Shown: piece by piece, positions 1 through 5,764 of the stretch
Numbering within the stretch: the first letter of the stretch is position 1
Layout of the letters: every line of letters begins with the position of its first letter
NCBI GenBank assembly: GCA_031424145.1
Contig: JANPGV010000156.1
Span: forward strand, 1-7,924
Source of the DNA: JAENVT01 sp031424145
GTDB lineage: Bacteria > Actinomycetota > Acidimicrobiia > Acidimicrobiales > Ilumatobacteraceae
Length of the DNA stretch: 7,924 nt
Direction: 5' to 3'
Program-made: the position numbers and the translations under genes
Notes under the pieces: model-generated
Databases searched by the model: none
Told to the model about the DNA's origin: nothing
What the model saw: the letters and a program-made list of their open reading frames with translations, nothing else

Positions 1-61
1 GGGTCTCATTCATACTCCAATGATGCCAATTCGCTGCCGGATATGTCAACATAATTTCTGA

Positions 62-90
62 TTGACACTCCACATAACTTTAAATATTAT
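62..90 (+). promoter_or_regulatory. Sigma-70-type promoter of the hsp20 gene
   Basis: A perfect -35 box TTGACA (62-67) is followed, after a 17-bp spacer, by a -10 box TATTAT (85-90). Transcription would start near 97, giving a leader of about 58 nt before the Hsp20 start codon. The A/T-rich spacer stands out against the high-GC surroundings. It is a housekeeping-type promoter rather than an alternative-sigma one, so heat or stress control would come from the overlapping operator. Confidence 0.75.
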
Positions 91-96
91 GTGGAG
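68..96. promoter_or_regulatory. Inverted-repeat operator over the hsp20 promoter
   Basis: There is a perfect inverted repeat, CTCCACATAA - 9 nt - TTATGTGGAG (arms 68-77 and 87-96). It begins directly after the -35 box and covers the whole spacer and most of the -10 box. Because it lies upstream of the expected transcription start (near 97), it should act as DNA, as a repressor site, and not as an RNA thermometer. It does not match the HAIR site of HspR (CTTGAGT-N7-ACTCAAG) or the CIRCE element. The regulator is not encoded in this window. Confidence 0.65.
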
Positions 97-155
97 CATC
101 CTCCCGACGAGGACAGCAACAACAGATCAGACCAAACGTAAGAGGAGTACGTGCA

Positions 156-608
156 ATGTTGATGCAAACCGACCCTTTCCGCGATCTCGACACCCTCTTC
201 AGTCGCTTCGCCGGACGCCAGACCAACACGGGCGGCATCGCTCCGATGGATGCATTCCGTCGGGGCAGCGACGTATGGGTTCATATTGACCTTCCCGGTG
301 TGAAGGCGGAGAACTTGGAGATCACCGTCGAGCGCAACGTGTTGACCGTTGCGGCAGAGCGAAGCTGGCAACGTCAGGAAGGCGACCAGCCCTACTTCGG
401 TGAGCGCTACCGAGGCAACTTCCGTCGCCAGATCCAACTCGGCGATGGCCTCGACCTGGAGAATCTCGAAGCCGATCTGCACGACGGCATCCTGACCGTG
501 CGCATCCCCGTCGCAGAGCAAGCCAAGCCGCGCAAAGTGCAAGTCAGCCATAGTCAGGGAGAAACCGCGCCTCAAGCGATCGAAACGACCGCTTCCAACG
601 CCGGCTGA
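156..608 (+). CDS. Hsp20/alpha-crystallin small heat-shock protein
   Basis: This is an ATP-independent holdase chaperone of the cytoplasm. Small heat-shock proteins form oligomers that bind unfolding proteins until ATP-dependent chaperones refold them. The protein is 150 aa, a usual length. The short N-terminal arm opens with DPFRDLDTLFSRF, typical of bacterial members. The alpha-crystallin domain spans about residues 38-130, with DLPGVK (45-50), a GERYRGNFRRQIQL segment (82-95) and the A-x-x-x-x-G-x-L signature (ADLHDGILTV, 106-115). The C-terminal anchor I-x-V motif is present as IPV (117-119) in this strand, and the tail is polar and flexible. An AGAGGAG ribosome site (141-147) sits 8 nt before ATG 156; a second in-frame ATG at 162 is a possible alternative. 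It has its own strong promoter and operator and is followed by a hairpin, so it is probably monocistronic. Confidence 0.95.
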   Translation: MLMQTDPFRDLDTLFSRFAGRQTNTGGIAPMDAFRRGSDVWVHIDLPGVKAENLEITVERNVLTVAAERSWQRQEGDQPYFGERYRGNFRRQIQLGDGLDLENLEADLHDGILTVRIPVAEQAKPRKVQVSHSQGETAPQAIETTASNAG

Positions 609-645
609 CAGCTGGCTCCCACTGCAGCGGCCGGCGCCACACCTA

Positions 646-706
646 TTCGGCGAGGACTCGGTGCTGCGCGGCTTCGGTCAGCACCGAGTCCAGCGCCGCC
701 GAATTT
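646..706 (+). terminator. Terminator-like hairpin after hsp20
   Basis: There is a perfect 13-bp stem, GGACTCGGTGCTG (654-666) with CAGCACCGAGTCC (679-691), closing a 12-nt loop. The flanks TTCGGCG (646-652) and CGCCGAA (697-703) can extend it past a small bulge. Only TTT (704-706) follows, so the U-tract is weak, as is common in high-GC actinobacteria. It lies 45 nt after the Hsp20 stop. Confidence 0.6.
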
Positions 707-797
707 GGTCATCTCCCGCGCTGCGAAAGTCGCTCGGTCGGACCCGATGGTCGGTCGCGAGAGCACCACGCGCGACGGATCAACGAAAGGAGAAGGA

Positions 798-986
798 GTG
801 AACACCTGCCTGATCGAACTCTCACCCGTGTCACGATTGACACAGTCTCGACGTCAGCGCGACCGCTGGCGCAGCGCTATGCCTCAGCAGCCGCGCACGC
901 GTACGAGGCGCGACGTGATCCGCATCTTGGCGGGTAGCGACGGCACACGACTTCCGTCGGCCCCCATGCGGCGTCGGATCCGGTAG
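798..986 (+). CDS. Doubtful small ORF with a good ribosome site
   Basis: A 62-aa reading frame starts at GTG 798, 5 nt after AAAGGAG (786-792), the best Shine-Dalgarno sequence in the region. It ends 22 nt before the start of the next gene. The product is very arginine-rich, with no recognisable domain, membrane segment or conserved motif, and its composition looks like non-selected high-GC sequence. It could be a leader peptide, the decayed 5' end of a gene, or chance. Apart from this ORF and the hairpin near 650-700, I see nothing in 609-1008. Confidence 0.2.
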   Translation: MNTCLIELSPVSRLTQSRRQRDRWRSAMPQQPRTRTRRDVIRILAGSDGTRLPSAPMRRRIR

Positions 987-1008
987 ACAACCGGACTGCC
1001 AGACGATC

Positions 1009-1506
1009 GTGTCCGAATTGCCCCACCCGCCGCCAGCGATCGGTGGCCTGATCGACATCGCGTCGATGGTTCGGTCGCACCGTCGAATCGCTCTCCACGC
1101 ATTGCACGTCTTGGAATACGCTCTCAACTCTCCCTCACCACGTCGACACAGGACGTGGATCCACCGAGTCACTGTCGCTGTCGACGCGCTCAAACGCGCG
1201 CTCGACGCCCAACTCGCCTCGCATCACGATGACTCGATCGACTTGCTCGCCGAGCTGGCCCTTAGTGAATCCACCTACGCCATCAGGATCCAAAAACTGC
1301 GGCAAGAGCTCCTCGACCTCACCGTCGCTGTCGCATCACTACGAGAACAGATCGAGCCGGACCCAGCCATCGACATCGACCCAGCCGACATCAGAGACCG
1401 CCTCGCGACCGTCACCCGCGTATTCAGACAGCACCAAGCCCATCAAGCCGACCTCGTCTACGAGGCAACCGGTATCAATCTCGACGACGACCCTCAACCA
1501 CAATGA
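1009..1506 (+). CDS. Hypothetical all-helical protein, possibly a degenerate hemerythrin-like bundle
   Basis: I do not recognise this 165-aa protein with certainty. Codon use (C/G third positions) supports it as a real gene. After a proline-rich start it is predicted to be almost wholly helical: a basic helix about 21-40 (VRSHRRIALHALHVLEYAL), a helix about 48-70, a long amphipathic helix about 76-116 with coiled-coil character, an acidic linker rich in Asp (117-127), and a last helix about 126-154 ending in FRQHQAHQADLVYEA. The spacing of four helices and the H-x-x-H...E pattern at the end (H142, H145, E152) recall hemerythrin-like bundles, but most metal-ligand histidines and acidic residues of that family are not visible. 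That link is inference only. GTG 1009 is the first start in a frame open from 919 and has no clear ribosome site; ATG 1066 (residue 20) is an alternative. The protein has no signal peptide or membrane segment. Confidence 0.6.
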   Translation: MSELPHPPPAIGGLIDIASMVRSHRRIALHALHVLEYALNSPSPRRHRTWIHRVTVAVDALKRALDAQLASHHDDSIDLLAELALSESTYAIRIQKLRQELLDLTVAVASLREQIEPDPAIDIDPADIRDRLATVTRVFRQHQAHQADLVYEATGINLDDDPQPQ

Positions 1507-1808
1507 GGTCGCCGAATCGTGCTCTTCGCACTACGGTGTGCCCTTCGCGCCCGGGTGCACACTACGCCCCGGCCAGGCGCCACTTCGGCGTCGTTGCGGG
1601 AGCCTTCGACGTAGCGACTCACGCGTCGACGACGACCTGTCACCTTGTCTCGAGGCAATTCGATGTCAACGCGCCAGACGCCGGGTCGGATCGCGAAGAC
1701 CGCACCGCTCCCTCTGGGTCGAGGACTCTCCTTGCTCGGCGATGCAGTCGCCCGGTCCGCCGAAGGCGATTTTGGCGATGCTTCCCGAACTGTTGTCTTT
1801 GCTGCCAT
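1500..1808 (-). pseudogene. Truncated tyrosine recombinase (phage-type integrase), N-terminal fragment
   Basis: Only the N-terminal part of an integrase remains. Start ATG 1806-1808 is preceded by a GAGG ribosome site 7 nt away; the upstream GTG 1812-1814 is less likely. After a charged leader, the fragment reads PGVWRVDIELPRDKVTGRRRRVSRYVEGSR... (about residues 43-72). This is the typical beta-strand pattern of the AP2-like arm-type DNA-binding domain of actinobacterial integrases (consensus about PGxWxxRVxxGxDPxTGKRRxxSRTVxGTKREAE). Homology stops at about residue 76 (SRNDAEVA, near 1580). The frame then runs into unrelated sequence and stops next to the end of the 165-aa gene. The core-binding domain and the catalytic R-H-R-Y domain are missing, so no recombinase can be made. 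The gene starts 37 bp from the tRNA-Gly remnant, the normal place for an integrase that uses a tRNA attachment site. Confidence 0.7.
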
Positions 1809-1844
1809 TCGCACGCCTCACTGCATCGTTTTCGGTCCTCGATG

Positions 1845-1891
1845 AGCGGACGACGGGATTCGAACCCGCGACCCTCACCTTGGCAACGTGA
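1845..1891 (-). pseudogene. 3' half of tRNA-Gly(GCC), probable attachment-site remnant
   Basis: On the minus strand the 3' half of a tRNA is intact: anticodon loop TTGCCAA (1886-1880, anticodon GCC), 3' anticodon stem GGTGA, variable loop GGGTC, T-arm GCGGG-TTCGAAT-CCCGT, 3' acceptor strand CGTCCGC (1852-1846) and the U73 discriminator usual for glycine tRNA. CCA is not encoded (CAT follows). The 5' anticodon strand reads TCACG, so its last base makes a G-G mismatch. Upstream there is no D-arm consensus, and the expected GCGGACG 5' acceptor strand is absent. It therefore cannot fold as a tRNA. A tRNA 3' fragment beside an integrase fragment is the classic mark of att-site recombination. Confidence 0.75.
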
Positions 1892-1898
1892 AGAGATC

Positions 1899-1971
1899 CG
1901 TCCGTCTGCTCCGTCCAGTCCCTTGACGTGGTGTCCTGTCCGCCTATTCGTCCGTCTGGTCCGTCCAGTCC
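1899..1971. repeat. Pair of 23-bp direct repeats, 50 bp apart
   Basis: Positions 1899-1921 and 1949-1971 are identical except for one base (C at 1909, G at 1959); both carry CGTCCGTCTG, then TCCGTCCAGTCC. A second repeat, GTCC(T/A)GTCCGCCTA, occurs at 1933-1946 and 1963-1976. The unit is built on the short motif CCGTCC/T. Repeats of this type next to an att core are expected as arm-binding sites for integrases with an N-terminal arm domain, and the remnant of such a domain is adjacent. Their function as arm sites is inferred. Confidence 0.6.
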
Positions 1972-1974
1972 GCC

Positions 1975-1993
1975 TAGACCGTATACCGGTCTA
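1975..1993. repeat. Dyad TAGACC-N7-GGTCTA beside the direct repeats
   Basis: There are perfect 6-bp arms (1975-1980 and 1988-1993) around GTATACC, whose first six bases are themselves palindromic. It directly overlaps the end of the direct-repeat block. It may be a binding site for an excisionase or regulator of the lost element. Between 1994 and 2090 I see no gene and no convincing terminator. Confidence 0.35.
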
Positions 1994-2090
1994 CCATCGC
2001 ACGCGTAGCCGTCGCCTCGTGACTGCCAGGTGTCCACACAACCCGCGGCGATCATTTGCCAACCCGATCCATAACGGCAATATGCGCTCG

Positions 2091-2864
2091 TCAGGCGGGC
2101 CGAGTCTCGTTGGTTTTGATGGTGATGGTTTCGCCGTCAACAGGAATCAACAGTCGGGTGGCATCGATCCTGGCGGCGTCCGCGGCAGCGCGCATCTCGT
2201 CGCGAGTGAGCGGGCAGAGAGCGATCGCTTCGAAGTGGACGGCGACCATCGTGGCCCACGGCGCCGCGTGAGCGATCTCGATCGTGTCGGACGCGTCCAT
2301 GATGATCTTGCTGCTGTTGATCACAGCTCCGCCTGAATGCGTGACGATGACATCTGGCCGTTCGCGCTCGATCGTTTCGAGCACGGCGGGTGTGAGGATC
2401 GTGTCGCCGGCCCAATAGACGGTGGGCTCGTTGTCGGCGCGCAGCACGACGCCGATCACCTCGCCCATCCGTGCGCCCGTCGCCCCGCTGCCGTGTGATC
2501 CGGGGGTGGGAGTTATCTGCAAACCGTTCCATGTCGTCGGCTGAGAGAGGGCGACGACGCGCTCGAAGCCCATCTCGGTCAGCTTCGAGTCGTCGCCCGG
2601 GCAGCAGAACACTGGCAGATCGCGGGGCACGACACCGGCGGCGGCGTCATCGAAATGATCAGGATGTACGTGCGAGACCAGAACCGCGTCCACGTCAGCC
2701 AGGACTTCATCGATTGTGCATGGCAGGTCGACGGTCGGGTTGCGTTGCGGGACGCCCCCAAGGGCGCGGATTGAGTTGCGCGTGCCCAACATCGGGTCGA
2801 TGAGCAGGTTGACACCGCCGTAGCGGAGTCGAAGTGTCGCGTTGCGGATCAGTCGCAGTTCCAT
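2091..2864 (-). CDS. UlaG-like metallo-beta-lactamase-fold hydrolase
   Basis: This is a probable cytoplasmic metal-dependent hydrolase of 257 aa in the UlaG-like branch of the MBL superfamily, whose known members cleave lactones or phosphoesters. The substrate here is unknown. The N-terminus MELRLIRNATLRLRYGGVNLLIDPML is typical of the branch. Metal-binding residues are visible in order: HVHPDH (H65, H67, D69, H70), H124 in GSHGSG, D154 in WAGDT and H210 in VAVHFEA. The last is followed by the family's C-terminal pattern (CPLTRDEMRAAAD), so the site looks complete. ATG 2864-2862 overlaps the TGA of the MerR gene (TGATG), showing translational coupling; the TTG just upstream is less likely to be the start. 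There is no signal peptide. It is transcribed with, and probably controlled by, the MerR regulator before it. Confidence 0.88.
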   Translation of the reverse strand: MELRLIRNATLRLRYGGVNLLIDPMLGTRNSIRALGGVPQRNPTVDLPCTIDEVLADVDAVLVSHVHPDHFDDAAAGVVPRDLPVFCCPGDDSKLTEMGFERVVALSQPTTWNGLQITPTPGSHGSGATGARMGEVIGVVLRADNEPTVYWAGDTILTPAVLETIERERPDVIVTHSGGAVINSSKIIMDASDTIEIAHAAPWATMVAVHFEAIALCPLTRDEMRAAADAARIDATRLLIPVDGETITIKTNETRPA

Positions 2865-3253
2865 CAACGCGCTCCAGTCCGGGTCGATGTCGAGTCGAGG
2901 TCGGCCAACCGGCGTGCCAGTTCGGTGCGCACCGATGCCAGTTGGGCGATGTGGCGGTCAATCTCATTCATCTTGTCCTGGAACATCACGCGCAGTTCCG
3001 CAGTCGGTCGCTCGTGCGGCGTGCGATCGTCGCGCCAACACGGTGCCAGTTCTCGGATCTCGGCGAGCGAGAACCCGACGCCTTGAAGCCGCCGAATCAG
3101 ATCCACTCGCCGAACATCGTCGGCGCTGAACAACCGATAACCATTGCTCGTCCGTTCCGGACTGAGTAGACCGACCTGTTCGTAGTGATGAAGCGATCGA
3201 ACGCTCACCCCACTTGTCCTCGCCAGTTCGTTGACTCTCACACGACGCACCAT
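2864..3253 (-). CDS. MerR-family transcriptional regulator
   Basis: This is a DNA-binding regulator of 129 aa. The winged helix-turn-helix is complete: VNELARTSGVSVRSLHHYEQ (about 7-26), then VGLLSPERTSNGYRLFSADDVRRVDLIRRLQGVGFSLAEIREL. A helix about 88-120 (FQDKMNEIDRHIAQLASVRTELARRLADL) should form the antiparallel dimer coiled coil. There is no added effector domain, and only one cysteine (in APCWRDD), so this does not look like a metal sensor of the MerR, CueR or ZntR type; the inducer is unknown. Start: ATG 3253 overlaps the predicted -10 region of its promoter. GTG 3241, which gives the family-typical start (M)RVNELAR, may be the true start on a near-leaderless mRNA. The stop overlaps the start of the MBL hydrolase gene, so the pair forms an operon. 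Confidence 0.92.
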   Translation of the reverse strand: MVRRVRVNELARTSGVSVRSLHHYEQVGLLSPERTSNGYRLFSADDVRRVDLIRRLQGVGFSLAEIRELAPCWRDDRTPHERPTAELRVMFQDKMNEIDRHIAQLASVRTELARRLADLDSTSTRTGAR

Positions 3254-3280
3254 AAACCCTTACGCGAGCGTCAGGGTCAA
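3250..3280 (-). promoter_or_regulatory. MerR-type promoter and operator
   Basis: A 22-bp dyad, ACCCTTACGC-GA-GCGTCAGGGT (3256-3277), matches at 9 of 10 arm positions. On the minus strand a TTGACC -35 box (3280-3275) overlaps one arm. The -10 region lies just past the other arm, at TTTATG or TTATGG near 3256-3250, giving the over-long 18-19-bp spacing typical of MerR-controlled promoters. This arrangement indicates autoregulation of the MerR/MBL operon. Confidence 0.6.
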
Positions 3281-3357
3281 GACCCGATCCCGCCCAGCGG
3301 GGCATGTCGAAACGGTCGCCTACCAGAGATCAGGTCTCATCCGCATCTGGAGTGGCC

Positions 3358-4773
3358 TCACCGGTTTGTGTTCGGCGTGTGATCGGTGGGCGTGATGAGG
3401 AGCCGGCTGGCGGCTGCCGCGGCAAGGGCTACGACTGCTGCGATCGTGAGGCTCAGGCGCAGGCCGTGGATGAAGCCGGCGGGTTGGGCAACGAGGGCTC
3501 CGAAGACTGCGATGGCGAGCGCACCGCCGAGTTGGCGGCTGGTGTTGAACACGCCACTGGCTGTTCCGGCGAGTACGTCGGGGACGCTGTTCAGCAACAC
3601 AGAGGTGGTTGGCGGCATGATCAATGGTCCGGCGAGTCCGACGGGCAGCATCAGCGCTGCGACCGTCAATGGGGCGGCTGTCGAGGTGACGATGGCGAGC
3701 AGTGCCAGCCCGGCAGCCATCAAGACGAGTCCTGTGGCGACGACGGGGCGGGCACCGAAGCGTTCGGCGATCCGCGCGCTGAACGGAGTAAGGATGCCGC
3801 CAATGAGCATCATCGGCACAAAGACCAGGCCAGTCTCGAAGGCGGACAGGCCGTACAGCTGTTGGAGGTACAGGCTCATCACGAACGGCAACCCGTAGTA
3901 GCCGACAACGAACGCGAAACCGACAACGACAGCGATTGACACGTTGCGGCTTCGGAACAACTCGAGTGGCACGATCGGACTCGGAACACGTCGTTGCCAG
4001 GCGAGGAAGCTCGCGAACGATAACCCAGCGAGCGCGAACGCGGCCAGCACCAACGGTGAGGGAAAGCCGCGTTCGCCGGCTTCGATCGCGCCGAACGTGA
4101 GCCCGCCCATGGCGATGAACGCGGCTGCGAATCCGAATCGGTCGAACGCGACGTCGAGGCAGCGAGACGGCGCGGCTCGCGTGGCGAGCGCGATGGCGAG
4201 GATCCCGATGGGGAGATTGATGAGGAAGATCAGCCGCCACGACGCGACCGTGAGCAATCCGCCGAGGACAGGGGCAGACGACGAGGCGACCGCTCCGCCC
4301 ATGGCCCACATACCGATTGCCCGTGCTCGCTGCAACGGGTTCGGGTAGGCCTGGCTGATCAGAGCCATCGACGCCGGCACCAACACGGCCGCCGCCGAGC
4401 CCTGAACGAATCGTGCCGCGACCAGTGCTCCGAGACCGGGGGCCAGACCACAGGCCGCTGACGCGGCGACGAAGCCGGCGACGCCAATGGTGAACGCACG
4501 TCGTGCCCCAACCCGGTCGCTGAATGCTCCCGCGGCCAGAAGCAATGCAGCGAACATCAATGCGTAGCCGTCGACCACCCACTGCAGGCCGGTGATCCCG
4601 CCGCCGAGATCGGTGCGGATCGACGGCAGTGAAACGTTGAGCACGACGGCGTCGAAGGTGACGATGAAGAACCCGAGCACGGCCGCCGCCAGCGCCATCC
4701 GCGACGCCGACGATTCTCTCGACCGGAGACTCGAATGATCCGTTGCGATGAGGTCCGGGAGCAAATCCGTCAT
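3358..4773 (-). CDS. MFS drug exporter, DHA2 (EmrB/QacA-like) family
   Basis: This is a proton-driven efflux protein of the inner membrane, 471 aa. At least twelve hydrophobic segments are visible, and the DHA2 family usually has fourteen. Motif D1 in the first helix is FDAVVLNVSLPSI (40-52). Motif A is AGAFSDRVGARRAF (81-94), and helix 4 starts with RFVQGSAAAVLVPASMALI. The motif-C (antiporter) region is GGAVASSSAPVLGG (159-172), where the usual G-P pair is changed to S-A-P. The C-terminal half has TGLVFVPMMLIGGILTPFSARIAERFGARP. ATG 4773 was chosen because the longer frame upstream runs into the shared intergenic region and encodes no helix; no clear ribosome site precedes it. The gene is divergent from the XRE regulator and probably repressed by it. 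The exported compound is unknown. Confidence 0.9.
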   Translation of the reverse strand: MTDLLPDLIATDHSSLRSRESSASRMALAAAVLGFFIVTFDAVVLNVSLPSIRTDLGGGITGLQWVVDGYALMFAALLLAAGAFSDRVGARRAFTIGVAGFVAASAACGLAPGLGALVAARFVQGSAAAVLVPASMALISQAYPNPLQRARAIGMWAMGGAVASSSAPVLGGLLTVASWRLIFLINLPIGILAIALATRAAPSRCLDVAFDRFGFAAAFIAMGGLTFGAIEAGERGFPSPLVLAAFALAGLSFASFLAWQRRVPSPIVPLELFRSRNVSIAVVVGFAFVVGYYGLPFVMSLYLQQLYGLSAFETGLVFVPMMLIGGILTPFSARIAERFGARPVVATGLVLMAAGLALLAIVTSTAAPLTVAALMLPVGLAGPLIMPPTTSVLLNSVPDVLAGTASGVFNTSRQLGGALAIAVFGALVAQPAGFIHGLRLSLTIAAVVALAAAAASRLLITPTDHTPNTNR

Positions 4774-4790
4774 GCATTCATCGTGGCGAA

Positions 4791-4804
4791 TCCCAGCGCT
4801 GGGA
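4791..4804. promoter_or_regulatory. Perfect 14-bp palindrome before the exporter gene
   Basis: TCCCAGCGCTGGGA is a perfect palindrome 18 bp upstream of the exporter start codon, in its expected 5' leader. It could be an operator, or a short hairpin limiting translation. The regulator that would bind it is not known. Confidence 0.4.
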
Positions 4805-4845
4805 GGAAGACCACGTTGATACAGGTACTGCCAGCCTCTCCCTAC

Positions 4846-4864
4846 GTACGACCAGGCGTCGTAC
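4846..4864. promoter_or_regulatory. Candidate operator in the divergent exporter/regulator promoter region
   Basis: There is a perfect inverted repeat, GTACGAC-N5-GTCGTAC. Further GTAC elements lie nearby (a TACGTA palindrome at 4843-4848 and GTACG at 4871-4875). It sits in the middle of the 148-bp region between the divergent starts, where a single protein could control both directions. A possible plus-strand -10 box, TACCAT (4862-4867), overlaps its right arm; no good -35 box is visible. The MmyB-like regulator encoded next to it is the obvious candidate ligand. Confidence 0.5.
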
Positions 4865-4921
4865 CATGAAGTACGCAGAGCGCTCATCGTGCGCTCCAAG
4901 GGGGAACTGACTGAGGTAGTT

Positions 4922-5764
4922 GTGAACGAGATCAGCGAGTTCCTCACATCACGGCGGGCACGAATCACGCCAGAACAGGCAGGCCTGCGCGCCTACGGCA
5001 ACCGCCGACGCGTCGTCGGGCTGCGCCGCGAAGAGGTCGCGATGCTGGCCGGGATCAGCGTCGAGTACTACACCCAACTCGAACGCGGCCACGTCAAAGG
5101 AGTCTCCGAAGATGTCCTCGAAGCCGTCATCCGTGCGCTGCAACTCAACGAAATTGAACGGACCCATCTGTTCGATCTGACCCGCGCCGCCAAGCAACTC
5201 CCCAACCGGACGCGAGCGGCGCCGATGCAAGTGCGACCGGCCGTGCAACGTGTCCTCGACACGATCACCGACGCCGCCGCGTTCATCCGCAACCCACGCG
5301 CTGACTTTCTCACCGGGAACCAGCTCGCCTACGCGCTGTACTCCGATGCCTTCACGACCCTCGACCGGCCGGTCAGCCTGCCACGCTTCGTATTCCTCGA
5401 CCCGCGAGCGCGCACCTTCTACCGACGATGGGAGGACCTTGCCGCAGCGACCGTCGGCAGCCTCCGTGCCGAAGCCGCCCGCGATCCGTACGACCACGAA
5501 CTGACCCAACTGATCGGTGAACTGTCGATGCACAGTGACGACTTCCGACGAATGTGGGCCGAACACGACGTCACCCAGTACCGCAGCGGCACCCAATATT
5601 TCCATCACGAACTCGTCGGCGACCTCGACCTGAGCTACGAATCCTTCGACCTTGCCGGCGACATCGCCCAAACGCTGGTCGTCTACACCGCCGAGCCCAA
5701 CTCGCCCTCACAAGCAGCACTCGACCGCCTCGCCCATCGAACCATCGAACGGACGGAAGCGTGA
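4922..5764 (+). CDS. XRE-family regulator with MmyB-like ligand-binding domain
   Basis: This is a cytoplasmic transcription factor of 280 aa. The N-terminal start NEISEFLTSRRARITPEQAGL and the helix-turn-helix LRREEVAMLAGISVEYYTQLERG (about 34-56) are hallmarks of the family. Residues about 105-275 form the MmyB-like (MLTR) PAS-like ligand domain, with recognisable blocks at ...NPRADFLTGNQLAYALY (124-140), FLDPRARTFYRRWEDLAAATVGSLRAEAARDP (158-189) and the C-terminal LVVYTAEPNSPSQAALDRL. Family members are known to bind fatty-acid-like ligands and to sit often beside short-chain dehydrogenase genes, as here. GTG 4922 was chosen over GTG 4889 because GAGG (4913-4916) lies 5 nt upstream and it gives the family-typical N-terminus. 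The stop overlaps the next start (TGATG), so the two genes are coupled. Confidence 0.92.
   Translation: MNEISEFLTSRRARITPEQAGLRAYGNRRRVVGLRREEVAMLAGISVEYYTQLERGHVKGVSEDVLEAVIRALQLNEIERTHLFDLTRAAKQLPNRTRAAPMQVRPAVQRVLDTITDAAAFIRNPRADFLTGNQLAYALYSDAFTTLDRPVSLPRFVFLDPRARTFYRRWEDLAAATVGSLRAEAARDPYDHELTQLIGELSMHSDDFRRMWAEHDVTQYRSGTQYFHHELVGDLDLSYESFDLAGDIAQTLVVYTAEPNSPSQAALDRLAHRTIERTEA

Noticed and set aside
87..575. 162-aa frame antisense to hsp20
   Set aside because: It is a shadow of the Hsp20 coding frame, with no recognisable domain.
837..865. TTGACA at 837-842 as a promoter for the 165-aa gene
   Set aside because: No TANNNT-like -10 box lies 16-19 bp downstream.
1519..1562. Small inverted repeats after the 165-aa gene as a terminator
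   Set aside because: The stems are only 4-6 bp with no T-tract, and they fall within the degraded end of the integrase fragment.
1845..1918. A complete tRNA-Gly gene on the minus strand
   Set aside because: The length to 1918 would fit, and five acceptor pairs are possible, but the D-arm consensus is absent, the first acceptor pair is C-C, and the anticodon stem has a G-G mismatch. Only the 3' half is convincing.
2056..2080. TTGCC/GGCAA hairpin as terminator of the MBL gene
   Set aside because: The 5-bp stem with a 15-nt loop and no T-tract is too weak.
3320..4777. 485-aa arginine-rich frame overlapping the exporter gene
   Set aside because: It is a high-GC shadow frame of the MFS gene, with arginine/histidine-rich low-complexity composition and no membrane segments.
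4774..4968. Longer N-terminus of the exporter
   Set aside because: The extra 65 residues overlap the divergent regulator's start and operator, and contain no family sequence.
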